Source of the DNA: Actinomycetota bacterium
Lineage (GTDB): Bacteria; Actinomycetota; Actinomycetes; Mycobacteriales; HKI-0501
NCBI GenBank assembly: GCA_030840805.1
Contig: JAVEDU010000037.1
Span: 1 to 57,326, forward strand
DNA: 57,326 bases
Direction: 5' to 3'
In this document: piece after piece, positions 28,188-36,643 of the stretch
How positions within the stretch are numbered: the first letter of the stretch is position 1
Layout of the letters: each line of letters opens with the position of its first letter
Notes under the pieces: model-generated
The model's input: the letters and a program-made list of their open reading frames with translations, nothing else
Databases searched by the model: none
Told to the model about the DNA's origin: nothing
Program-made: the position numbers and the translations under genes

Positions 28188-28869
28188 TGGGGGGCGGTGC
28201 CGTCCGCCGGTACTCGACCACCGGGCGACCCACCCCGCCGTACCGCATGTGCCGGGCCAGCACCCCGACGTCGGCGAGGTGTTCCAGGTACCGCCGGGCC
28301 GTCACCCTGGACACGCCGAGCGCCTCCGCGATCTCGGCCGCGGACATCGCGCCCTCGGCCCGCCGCAGCGCGCCGACCACGGCGTCGAGCGACTCCGGGC
28401 TGACGCCCTTCGGCAGCGGCTGACCCTCGGTGCCGCGCAGGGTCGCCAGCATCCGGTCCACCTCGTGCTGCCCGGTGACCACCCCGTCGTCGGCACCCTG
28501 CTCGCGGTACTCCCGGTAGCGCTCCAGTTTCTCCCGGAACGTCGCGAACGAGAACGGCTTCAGCAGGTACTGCACGATTCCCTGCGAGACGGCCGAACGG
28601 ACCACCGCGAGGTCGCGCGCGGAGGTCACCGCGATGACATCGGCGTCGTGACCGCCCGCCCGCATCGTCCGGATGATGTCCAGGCCGTGCATGTCCGGCA
28701 GGTTCAGGTCGAGCAGCACGAGGTCGACACCACCCACCCGGAGCAGGCGCAGGGCCTCGGCGCCGGTGGTGGCGCGACCCGCGAGGTCGAACCCGGGGAC
28801 GCGCCGCACGTACTCCGCGTGCGCGTCCGCGGCGACCGGCTCGTCCTCCACCACCAGGACCCTGATCAT
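28177..28869 (-). CDS. CitB/DcuR-type response regulator
   Basis: 230 residues. Receiver domain 1-120 with acidic pocket E8/D9, phospho-acceptor D54 in LLDLNLP and K104 in YLLKPFS; a C-terminal helix-turn-helix (SAAEIAEALGVSRVTARRYLEHL) of the CitB family. It regulates transcription in response to the adjoining kinase, probably of the divergent dctA. Its ATG overlaps the kinase... the kinase stop follows by a 4-base ATGA overlap, so the regulator lies downstream of the kinase. The stop is inside palindrome copy 3. Confidence 0.94.
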   Translation of the reverse strand: MIRVLVVEDEPVAADAHAEYVRRVPGFDLAGRATTGAEALRLLRVGGVDLVLLDLNLPDMHGLDIIRTMRAGGHDADVIAVTSARDLAVVRSAVSQGIVQYLLKPFSFATFREKLERYREYREQGADDGVVTGQHEVDRMLATLRGTEGQPLPKGVSPESLDAVVGALRRAEGAMSAAEIAEALGVSRVTARRYLEHLADVGVLARHMRYGGVGRPVVEYRRTAPPPTPR

Positions 28870-30461
28870 CGGACCTCGGACCGGGTCAACGGCAGCCGCA
28901 CGGTGAACACGGCACCGCCGCTGCGGGTCACCGTCACCGTGCCGCCGCGCCGGTGTACCGCCTGCCCCACCAGGGCGAGCCCCAGCCCGCGGCCGATCGG
29001 GCGGTCGTCGGACTTGGTGGACCAGCCGCGGCGGAACGCCAGCTCCAGGTGGCCGGGGTCCAGCCCGGCGCCGCTGTCGGCAACCCGGAGCACCAGCTCG
29101 CCGTCGGCGACCTGCGCGTCGACCTCGACCCGGCGCGGCGCGGGTGCCGACGCGGCGGCGTCCACCGCGTTGTCGACGAGGTTGCCGACGATCGTGACGA
29201 GGTCGCGGGCGTCGACGGACCCCTCCGGCACGGCGATGTCCTCGGCGACGACCAGTTCGACCCCCCGCTCACTCGCCTCGGCCGCCTTCCCGAGCAGCAG
29301 TGCCGCGAGCACGGGCTCCTCGACGGCGGCGATCACCCGGTCCGTGAGCTTCTGCGCCAGCTCCAGCTCGGCGGTGGCGAAGGCGACGGCCTGTTCCGTG
29401 CGGCCGAGCTCGACCAGCGACACGACGGTGTGCAGCCGGTTCGCCGCCTCGTGCGCCTGGGACCGGAGGGCCTCGGCGAACCCGCGGACCGAGTGCAGCT
29501 CGCCGGTGAGCGCCTGCAGGTCGGTGTGGTCGCGCAGGGTCACGACGGTCCCCACCTCGCGGTCCGCCCACCGCGCCGGTGCCTGGCTGACCACGAGGAC
29601 CCGGTCACCGGTCAGGTGGATCTCGTCGGTACGCCCGTCGCCCGCGACCAGCGCCGCACCGAGCGCCGCCGGCAGGCCCACTCCGTCGATCCGGGCTCCG
29701 ACGGCCTCCGGGGGAAGCCCGAGCAGCCGCAGGGCCTCGTCGTTCACCAGCTGAACGTGCCCGTCGCGGTCGAGCAGCAGCAGCCCCTCGCGTACCGCGT
29801 GCAGGACCGCGTCGTAGAACTCGTACATGCGCGCCAGCTCGGCCGGACCGAGGTCGTGGGTCTGGCGGCGCAGCCGACGGTTCACCAGCCACGACCCCGT
29901 CCCGGCGAGCACCAGTCCGGCGGCCGCCGCGGCGAACAGCGCGGGCAGCTCCTGACGCAGCCCCCGGGCCACCGTCGACTGTCCGATGCCGACGGAGACG
30001 AGCGCCCGCACCCGGCCGGAGTCCCGGACCGGGACGACGGCGCGGACCGACGGCCCGAGCGTCCCCGTGTAGTCCTCGGTGAACGACCGGCCCGCGGCCG
30101 CGGGTCCGATGTGGCCGACGAACCGCTTGCCGATCTGGCCGGGGTTGGGGTGGCTGTACCGCAGACCCGCCGGGCTCATCACGACCACGAAGTCCGTACC
30201 GGTGTCGCGGCGCACCTGCTCCGCGTACGGCTGGAGGGCGGTCGCCGGCGCCGGGTCGTCCAGCGCCGCGCGCACGTCCGGCGCCGCCGCCACCGCGTGC
30301 GCGATGCCCAGGACCCGCTGCTCGGCGATCTCCCGGTTGTCGCGCGCAACCTGGAGGTACGCCGCCACCGCGCCGGCCACCACCACGACCAGCACGACCA
30401 GCACCTGCCACGCGAGGAGCTGCCGGGCCAGGCTCCAGCTCCGCGGGTGTGCTACGGCCAA
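28866..30461 (-). CDS. CitA/DcuS-type sensor histidine kinase
   Basis: 531 residues: helix 1 about 14-37, extracytoplasmic PAS-like sensor (about 40-165, with RYSHPNPGQIGKRFVG typical of CitA/DcuS), helix 2 about 165-187, cytoplasmic PAS about 215-320, a SpoOB-type H-box SQAHEAANRLHTVVSL with the phospho-His near 336, and a HATPase domain (N-box NLVDNAVDAA, DSGAGLD, GRGLGLALV). It should sense a C4- or tri-carboxylate outside. TTG start at 30461 is chosen for the AAAGGG upstream; earlier in-frame starts reach into the dctA promoter region. Confidence 0.92.
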   Translation of the reverse strand: MAVAHPRSWSLARQLLAWQVLVVLVVVVAGAVAAYLQVARDNREIAEQRVLGIAHAVAAAPDVRAALDDPAPATALQPYAEQVRRDTGTDFVVVMSPAGLRYSHPNPGQIGKRFVGHIGPAAAGRSFTEDYTGTLGPSVRAVVPVRDSGRVRALVSVGIGQSTVARGLRQELPALFAAAAAGLVLAGTGSWLVNRRLRRQTHDLGPAELARMYEFYDAVLHAVREGLLLLDRDGHVQLVNDEALRLLGLPPEAVGARIDGVGLPAALGAALVAGDGRTDEIHLTGDRVLVVSQAPARWADREVGTVVTLRDHTDLQALTGELHSVRGFAEALRSQAHEAANRLHTVVSLVELGRTEQAVAFATAELELAQKLTDRVIAAVEEPVLAALLLGKAAEASERGVELVVAEDIAVPEGSVDARDLVTIVGNLVDNAVDAAASAPAPRRVEVDAQVADGELVLRVADSGAGLDPGHLELAFRRGWSTKSDDRPIGRGLGLALVGQAVHRRGGTVTVTRSGGAVFTVRLPLTRSEVR

Positions 30462-30476
30462 CGCTGCCCTTTCCGT

Positions 30477-30494
30477 GTACGTAAGGTACGAAAG
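30477..30494. promoter_or_regulatory. Direct repeat between the sensor kinase and dctA
   Basis: GTACGTAAG and GTACGAAAG stand back to back, differing at one base, 16 bases upstream of the kinase start. A direct repeat here is a candidate binding site for the response regulator on the divergent promoter region. Confidence 0.4.
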
Positions 30495-30622
30495 AGTGAC
30501 CCCGGTCACGCCGCCAGCCACACTCTGGGCTCGGCCGGTTGTGCCCGGACATCGGCTCGCCTTCCCCCCAGCATCCCTCACCGCGAACCTCGGTCGCGGG
30601 CCCCACCCCCAGGAGGACACCC

Positions 30623-31999
30623 ATGGCGGCCACGCCGTCGACGAACCCCGCACGACCGGCAGGGCGCCGCGACCGCACCCATTTCCTGTACATCGCGGTC
30701 ATCGTCGCGGTGGTGGCCGGTGCGGTCCTCGGCCTCGTCGCCCCGGCGGCCGGCGAGTCCCTCAAGCCGCTCGGCACAGGCTTCGTCGCGCTGATCAAGA
30801 TGATGATCAGCCCGATCATCTTCTGCACGATCGTGCTGGGCATCGGCGCCGTCCAGCAGGCCGCCAAGGTCGGCAAGATCGGCGGTCTGGCGCTGGGCTA
30901 CTTCATCACGATGTCGACGTTCGCCCTCGGGATCGGGCTCGTCGTCGGCAACCTGATCCAGCCCGGCTCGGGCCTGGAGCTCGGCGACAAGCTGAAGGGC
31001 AGCGGCGCCGCGGCGGCCGGGACCGCCGAGGCCACCGGCACGGTCGACTTTCTGCTGGGGATCATCCCCGAGACGCTCGTCTCCGCACTGACGCAGGGGC
31101 AGGTGCTCCAGACACTGCTCGTCGCGCTGCTGGTCGGCTTCGCGCTGCAGGCGATGGGCCGCTCCGGCGAGCCGATCCTGCGCGGCATCGGGCACCTGCA
31201 GAAGCTGGTGTTCCGCATCCTCGCGATGATCATGTGGCTGGCGCCGGTGGGCGCTTTCGGCGCGATCGCCGCGGTCGTCGGCGCGACCGGCTGGGACGCC
31301 CTCGCCAGCCTCGCCCAGGTGATGATCGGCTTCTACGCCACGTGCTTCGTGTTCGTGTTCGGCGTGCTCGGGCTGATGCTCAAGTTCTTTGCCGGGGTGA
31401 ACATCTTCTCGCTCTGCAAGTACCTCGCCCGCGAGTTCCTGCTGATCCTGTCGACGTCCTCGTCGGAGTCCGCGCTGCCGCGCCTCATCGCGAAGATGGA
31501 GCACGCCGGTGTGTCCCGGCCGGTCGTCGGCATCGTCGTGCCGACCGGGTACTCGTTCAACCTGGACGGCACCGCCATCTACCTGACGATGGCGTCGCTG
31601 TTCATCGCCGACGCCATGGGCAGCCCGATGTCGGTCGGCGAGCAGATCTCCCTGCTGGTGTTCATGGTCATCGCGTCGAAGGGCGCCGCCGGCGTCACCG
31701 GAGCGGGCCTCGCCACGCTGGCGGGTGGCCTGCAGTCGCACCGTCCCGACCTCCTCGACGGCGTCGGCCTGATCGTCGGCATCGACCGGTTCATGTCCGA
31801 GGCCCGCGCGCTGACGAACTTCGCCGGCAACGCGGTCGCCACCGTCCTGATCGGAACGTGGACCGGGGAGTTCGACAAGGCCCGCGCAGAGCGGGTGTTC
31901 CGCGGCGAGGACCCGTTCGACGAGGCGACGATGGTCGACGACCACGGCCCGACGGTCGAGCGCGCCGAGTCGGCGGAGGCGGAGCCCGTTCGCTCCTGA
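30623..31999 (+). CDS. dctA: C4-dicarboxylate:cation symporter (DctA family)
   Basis: A 458-residue DAACS symporter that imports succinate, fumarate and malate with cations. Family motifs are ALIKMMISPIIFCTIVLGI, the serine-rich reentrant loop LSTSSSESALPRL, PTGYSFNLDGTAIY and the substrate-site segment RFMSEARALTNFAGN. AGGAGG sits six bases before the ATG. It is divergent from the DcuS-like kinase, the usual arrangement for dicarboxylate-controlled uptake. Confidence 0.95.
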   Translation: MAATPSTNPARPAGRRDRTHFLYIAVIVAVVAGAVLGLVAPAAGESLKPLGTGFVALIKMMISPIIFCTIVLGIGAVQQAAKVGKIGGLALGYFITMSTFALGIGLVVGNLIQPGSGLELGDKLKGSGAAAAGTAEATGTVDFLLGIIPETLVSALTQGQVLQTLLVALLVGFALQAMGRSGEPILRGIGHLQKLVFRILAMIMWLAPVGAFGAIAAVVGATGWDALASLAQVMIGFYATCFVFVFGVLGLMLKFFAGVNIFSLCKYLAREFLLILSTSSSESALPRLIAKMEHAGVSRPVVGIVVPTGYSFNLDGTAIYLTMASLFIADAMGSPMSVGEQISLLVFMVIASKGAAGVTGAGLATLAGGLQSHRPDLLDGVGLIVGIDRFMSEARALTNFAGNAVATVLIGTWTGEFDKARAERVFRGEDPFDEATMVDDHGPTVERAESAEAEPVRS

Positions 32000-32006
32000 G
32001 CCGACC

Positions 32007-32048
32007 GCGACGGCCCCTCGGCATCTCGACGATGCGGAGGGGCCGTCG
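32007..32048 (+). terminator. dctA terminator
   Basis: ACGGCCCCTC (32010-32019) pairs with GAGGGGCCGT (32037-32046) and an inner GCATC/GATGC stem. It begins eight bases after the stop and lies between dctA and the convergent CoA-transferase gene. Confidence 0.85.
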
Positions 32049-32069
32049 TCGTCTGTGCGGCCGGGAACA

Positions 32070-33332
32070 TCAGTCCTCGAACCCGATCTCGCGCAGCACC
32101 TCCACGGTGTGCTCGCCCAGGTGCGGGGGCGGCAGCCGCACGACGGCGGACCGGCCGTCCACCTTCCACGGTCCATTGGGGACCCGCGTGGTGCCGAAGT
32201 CGTCCCGCTCGACGGTCACCACCATGTCCCGGGCCGCGGTCCGGGGGTCGTCGAAGACCTCGTCCAGCCGCGACACCGGACCCGCCGGGACGCCTGCCAC
32301 CTCCAGGCGGGTGAGGACGTCGGCCGTGCGCTCCCGGGCCAGCCGGTGCTCCAGGTCGGCCAGCAGCGCCGGCTTGTGGGCGAGGCGGTCCGGGTTCGTC
32401 GTGTACCGCGGGTCGGCGGCGAGGTCCGGATATCCCAGCGCCTCGCACATCCGCCGGAACTGGGAGTCGTTCCCGACGCAGATGTTCACGTGTCCGTCCG
32501 CGGTGGTGAACAGCCCGTACGGCGCGATCGTGGAGTGTCCGTTGTGGTCGTTCGGCGGCACGGTCCCGGTCGCGAGGTACCGGGTCGCCTGATGGGTCAG
32601 CATCGCGACGAGACAGTCCTGCATCGCGATGTCGAGGGTCCGGCCGACGCCGGTGCCCCGACGCTCGTACAGCGCCGCGATCACGGCCGTGGCCGCGAAC
32701 ATCCCGGCCGCGATGTCCGCGACGGGGACACCCCACTTCGTCGGTCCGCCGGCCGGACCGGTCATCGCCATCGCGCCCGAGGTCCCCTGGACGATCTGGT
32801 CGTACCCCGCGCGGGTGGGGCTGTCCTGGCCGAACCCGCTGATCGAGCAGTAGACCAGCCCGGAGTTGGTCCGCCGGGTCTCCTCCGCGCCGAGCCCGAG
32901 GCGTTTCGCGGTGCCGGGCCGCCAGTTCTCCACCACCACGTCGGCGGCGTCGACCAGGGCCCGCGCGGCGGTCCGGTCCCGCGGGTCCTTCAGGTCGAGG
33001 GCGACGCTGCGCTTGTTCCGGTTGACCGACACGAAGTACGCCGCATCGTCACCGACGAACGGCGGCCCCCAGTGCCGGGAGTCGTCGCCCCGGCCCGGGT
33101 TCTCCACCTTGACCACGTCCGCACCGAGGTCGGCCAGCATCATCGTGCAGTACGGCCCGGACAGTGCCTGGGTGAAGTCGACGACTCGGACGCCCGCGAG
33201 CTGGTCCGCGACGCTCGTGTGCCGACCTTCGCCGATCACGCTCTCGGGCTGGCGGAACGCTCGCGGCGCCTCCTCGAACGGCCCCGCGCCGGGCACCTGC
33301 TCGTCGTCGACGACGTACCGGACCTCGCTCAC
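32070..33332 (-). CDS. Family III CoA-transferase (CaiB/BaiF)
   Basis: A 420-residue enzyme that moves CoA between carboxylic acids through an aspartyl-CoA intermediate. Seen are GVRVVDFTQALSGPYCTMML, ADVVKVENPGRGD, the catalytic-Asp region VPVADIAAGM near 204, and DIAMQDCLVAML. The acids cannot be read from sequence; its place between a dicarboxylate symporter and a 2-hydroxyacid dehydrogenase favours a small dicarboxylate or hydroxyacid. GTG at 33332 has GGAGGGGAGA upstream. Confidence 0.92.
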   Translation of the reverse strand: MSEVRYVVDDEQVPGAGPFEEAPRAFRQPESVIGEGRHTSVADQLAGVRVVDFTQALSGPYCTMMLADLGADVVKVENPGRGDDSRHWGPPFVGDDAAYFVSVNRNKRSVALDLKDPRDRTAARALVDAADVVVENWRPGTAKRLGLGAEETRRTNSGLVYCSISGFGQDSPTRAGYDQIVQGTSGAMAMTGPAGGPTKWGVPVADIAAGMFAATAVIAALYERRGTGVGRTLDIAMQDCLVAMLTHQATRYLATGTVPPNDHNGHSTIAPYGLFTTADGHVNICVGNDSQFRRMCEALGYPDLAADPRYTTNPDRLAHKPALLADLEHRLARERTADVLTRLEVAGVPAGPVSRLDEVFDDPRTAARDMVVTVERDDFGTTRVPNGPWKVDGRSAVVRLPPPHLGEHTVEVLREIGFED

Positions 33333-33355
33333 CGCTGTCTCCCCTCCGGGCCCGG

Positions 33356-33433
33356 CGACCTGCCGAGCCGTCACGCCCGCACTACCTGCCGAGCCGTCAC
33401 GCCCGCACGACCTGCCGAGCCGTCACGCCCGCG
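33356..33433. repeat. 26-bp tandem repeat, three copies
   Basis: Units at 33356-33381, 33382-33407 and 33408-33433 share ACCTGCCGAGCCGTCACGCC. Two bases differ in all. It lies in the 363-base divergent region between the CoA-transferase and the dehydrogenase; the rest of that region is CG-rich without a gene. Confidence 0.88.
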
Positions 33434-33660
33434 CCACCCGGGCCGCCGGACCACCCGCCCGCGCCGTCCGACGACCCGCCCAGCCGTCACGCCCGGGCCG
33501 CCCGCGATCGCGCCGGCGGCCGTCTCTCCCGCGTCCCGGGCTCGACCCTGCCCCGGCGCCGCCGAGCGTCACCCCGCCGACCGCGATTTGTACGGCCATG
33601 GTGAAGTCGGGGCGAACCGGGTGTCAAGACGCCACCGATGCCGTCGCGGCGCGAAAGGTC

Positions 33661-33695
33661 TTCCACTCCGACCCTTGTGGCGTACGATACGTAAC
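33661..33695 (+). promoter_or_regulatory. Probable leaderless promoter of the FAD/Fe-S dehydrogenase
   Basis: TACGAT (33683-33688) fits a -10 box and is followed by seven bases and the ATG, with no ribosome site. TTCCAC (33661-33666) could be the -35. The motif GTACGATACGTAAC also resembles the GTACG repeat near dctA. Confidence 0.5.
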
Positions 33696-36581
33696 ATGCC
33701 ACTCCCCGCGGGGTCACTGACCGAACAGGCCCGGGCCGCCCTCGGGCGGGGCCTGGCTCGCCGGCTCGCCGGCGACGTGGACTTCGGGACGGGCGCGCGC
33801 GCGATGTTCGGCGCCGACGCCTCGAACTACCGGCGCATCCCGGTCGGGGTGGTGTACCCCCGGAGCGCCGAGGATGTCGCCGTCACGCTGCGGCACGCCC
33901 GCGACGCCGGCGTCCCGACGACCATGCGCGGCGGCGGCACCTCGATCGCCGGCAACTCGATCGGCGCCGGCATCGTGGTCGACACCTCCCGGTATCTCGA
34001 CCGCGTACTGGCGATCGACGCCGACAAGCGCACCGCGCGCGTCGAGCCGGGGCTCGTGCTGAACACCCTGCAGCGCACCGCCGCGCCGCACGGCCTCCGG
34101 TTCGGACCGGATCCGTCCACCGCGAGCCGCTGCACCCTCGGTGGGATGATCGGCAACAACGCCTGCGGCAGTCACTCGGTGGCCTGGGGCACGACCGCCG
34201 AGAGCGTCGAGTCGCTCGACATCCTGTGCGCCGACGGCACGCCGATGACGGTCGGCAGCTACTCCCCCACCGAGTGGCAGGACCTGCTCACCCGCCCGGG
34301 CCGGGACGGCCGGACCTACCGGGAGCTCTCGGAGCTGGAGGGCCGGTACCGCGAACCGTGGCGGACCGAGCTCTCCTCGTACAGCCGTCGCGTGTCCGGG
34401 TACGGCGTGGACCACCTCCTGCCGGAACGGGGCCGTTCGCTGGCGAAGGCCCTGGTCGGGACCGAGGGAACCTGTGTCGTGGTGGTCGGGGCGACCGTTC
34501 GCCTGGTCGCTCCCCCGCCGGTCCGCATGCTGGTCGTGCTCGGGTACGCCGACGACATCGCCGCCGCCGACAGCGTCCCCGGCCTGCTCGCGCACGGGCC
34601 GCTCGCCGTCGAGGGCCTCGACTCCGAGCTGGTCGCCGCCGTCGGCTCCGCGCCCGCGCTGCCCGCGGGATCGGCGTGGCTGTTCGTCGAGCTGGGCGGC
34701 GAGGACACCGCCGACGCGCTGGACCGCGCGCACGCCGTCGTCGCCGCGGTCGGCGGTGCGGCCGTGGGCGCCCGTATCGTGACCGACCCCGCCGACGCCG
34801 CCCGGCTGTGGCGGATCCGCGCCGACGGCGCCGGCCTGGCCACCCGCGATGCCCACGGTGGCGAGGCGTGGCCCGGCTGGGAGGACGCCGCCGTACCGCC
34901 GGAGCGCCTGGGGTCGTACCTGCGGGAGTTCCGCGCGCTGCTGGGGCGGCACGGGCTCCGCGGGCTGAGCTACGGCCACTTCGGCGAGGGCTGCATCCAC
35001 GTCCGGATCAACTTCGACATGCTGAGCGACCGCGGGATCGGGGTGTTCCGCTCCTTCGTGGAGGAGGCCGCCGACCTGGTGGTGGCGCACGGCGGCTCGC
35101 TGTCCGGCGAGCACGGCGACGGGTTCGCGCGCTCGGAGCTGCTGGCGCGGATGTACTCGGCGCCGGTGCTGGAGTCCTTCGCGGCGTTCAAGCGCGCCTG
35201 GGACCCCGACGGGCTGCTCAACCCGGGCGTGGTCGTCGACCCCGCGCCGCTGGACCTCGGCCTGCGTCAGCGGCCGGGGCGCGGCGCCGTCGAGCTCCCG
35301 ACGCCCGCTCTGCACTTCCCCGAGGACAACGGCGACCTGGCCACCGCGCTCCGGCGCTGCGTCGGGGTCGGCAAGTGCCGGTCGGACGTCGGCGCGGTGA
35401 TGTGCCCGAGCTGGCTCGTGACCGGCGAGGAGAAGCACTCCACGCGCGGCCGGGCCCGGATCCTGCAGGAGATCGTGAACGGGGAGTTCGTCGGGGACGG
35501 CTTCCGGTCGAAGGACGCCCTGGAGGCCCTGGACCTGTGCCTGTCCTGCAAGGGCTGTTCGTCGGACTGCCCCACCGGCGTGGACATGGCGACATACAAG
35601 GCGGAGTTCCTCCACCAACACTTCACCGGGCGGATACGACCGATGGCCCATCTGTCGATGGGGTGGCTGCCGCTGACCGCGCGGCTCGCGACCAGGATCG
35701 CACCACTGGTGAACGCCGTCACCCGGTCCACGCTGTCCGGCGTGATCAAGCGGCTCGGCGGGATCGATCCGCAGCGGCAGATCCCGGAGTTCGCTGCCCG
35801 GTCCTTTGTGGCGCAGTTCCGGCGGAAGCCCGCCCGGCGGGGCTCCGGCCGGCAGGTCGTGCTGTGGCCGGACACCTTCGACAACCACCTGTCGCCGTCG
35901 GTGCTGAACAGTGGCGCGCGGGTGCTGGAGGCCGCGGGGCTGACTCCCACACTGCCCGACGGCGGTGTCTGCTGTGGACTGACCTGGTTCTCCACCGGTC
36001 AGCTGGCCACCGCGCGACGCGTGCTGGCGCGGACGGCCCGGATCCTGGCACCGGCGATGGCGGCCGGACTGCCGATCGTCGTGCTGGAGCCGAGCTGCGC
36101 CACCATGTTGCGATCGGAGTCCCGCGCGGTGCTCGGTGACACCCCGTTCACCACGTACCTCGCCGAGAACGTCGTGACTCTCGCCGAGGCGCTGGAACGG
36201 TACGCCCCGAACTGGCAGCCGCCCGCGATCGACCGTCCCGCGGTCGGGCAGGTCCATTGTCACCAGTCGTCGGTCCTCGGCTACGACGCGGACCGGCGGC
36301 TGATGGCGCGTGCCGGGATCGACTCGGCCGGGATGCAGCAGAGTTGCTGCGGGCTGGCCGGGAACTTCGGCTTCGAGAACGGGCACTTCGACGTGTCGAA
36401 GGCGGTGGCCGAGCGGCTGCTCCTCCCCGCCGTCGAGGGGGCGCCGGACGACGCGGTGCTGCTGGCGGACGGGTACAGCTGCCGCACCCAGGTACAGCAG
36501 CTGGCGGGTCAGCGGCCCCGGCACCTGGCGGAGTTGCTCGCCGCCGCACTGGACGAGGACGGCTCCGCCCCTCCGCGTTGA
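33696..36581 (+). CDS. FAD-linked and Fe-S 2-hydroxyacid dehydrogenase (YdiJ-like)
   Basis: 961 residues joining two proteins that are separate elsewhere. A PCMH-type FAD domain (about 45-275, with TMRGGGTSIAGNSIG and LGGMIGNNACGSHS) and FAD-oxidase C-terminal domain (to about 530, with the metal-type segment YGHFGEGCIHVRI and GEHGDG) are followed by a 4Fe-4S region (CVGVGKCR near 555 and CLSCKGCSSDCP near 614) and two CCG domains (GGVCCGLTW near 757, QSCCGLAGNFG near 882). Such enzymes oxidise D-lactate, D-2-hydroxyglutarate or glycolate and pass electrons to the membrane chain. A longer in-frame extension upstream is not coding. The stop is inside palindrome copy 4. Confidence 0.93.
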   Translation: MPLPAGSLTEQARAALGRGLARRLAGDVDFGTGARAMFGADASNYRRIPVGVVYPRSAEDVAVTLRHARDAGVPTTMRGGGTSIAGNSIGAGIVVDTSRYLDRVLAIDADKRTARVEPGLVLNTLQRTAAPHGLRFGPDPSTASRCTLGGMIGNNACGSHSVAWGTTAESVESLDILCADGTPMTVGSYSPTEWQDLLTRPGRDGRTYRELSELEGRYREPWRTELSSYSRRVSGYGVDHLLPERGRSLAKALVGTEGTCVVVVGATVRLVAPPPVRMLVVLGYADDIAAADSVPGLLAHGPLAVEGLDSELVAAVGSAPALPAGSAWLFVELGGEDTADALDRAHAVVAAVGGAAVGARIVTDPADAARLWRIRADGAGLATRDAHGGEAWPGWEDAAVPPERLGSYLREFRALLGRHGLRGLSYGHFGEGCIHVRINFDMLSDRGIGVFRSFVEEAADLVVAHGGSLSGEHGDGFARSELLARMYSAPVLESFAAFKRAWDPDGLLNPGVVVDPAPLDLGLRQRPGRGAVELPTPALHFPEDNGDLATALRRCVGVGKCRSDVGAVMCPSWLVTGEEKHSTRGRARILQEIVNGEFVGDGFRSKDALEALDLCLSCKGCSSDCPTGVDMATYKAEFLHQHFTGRIRPMAHLSMGWLPLTARLATRIAPLVNAVTRSTLSGVIKRLGGIDPQRQIPEFAARSFVAQFRRKPARRGSGRQVVLWPDTFDNHLSPSVLNSGARVLEAAGLTPTLPDGGVCCGLTWFSTGQLATARRVLARTARILAPAMAAGLPIVVLEPSCATMLRSESRAVLGDTPFTTYLAENVVTLAEALERYAPNWQPPAIDRPAVGQVHCHQSSVLGYDADRRLMARAGIDSAGMQQSCCGLAGNFGFENGHFDVSKAVAERLLLPAVEGAPDDAVLLADGYSCRTQVQQLAGQRPRHLAELLAAALDEDGSAPPR

Positions 36582-36643
36582 TCATGGGTCTCCGGCACGA
36601 CACGCCGGCGTGTCGTGCCGGAAGCCCCGTGATCAACGCGGGG
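36573..36643. repeat. TTGATCATGGGG nested palindrome, copy 4
   Basis: Outer arms CCGCGTTGATCATGGG (36573-36588) and CCCCGTGATCAACGCGG (36625-36641); the inner 36592-36621 is a perfect 30-base palindrome (CCGGCACGACACGCC and its complement). Both convergent genes, the dehydrogenase and the MFS exporter, take their stop codons from its arms. Confidence 0.9.

Noticed and set aside
32055-33695. In-frame 547-codon extension of the FAD/Fe-S dehydrogenase
   Set aside because: The extension is antisense to the CoA-transferase gene and crosses the 26-bp array; the conserved protein begins at 33696.
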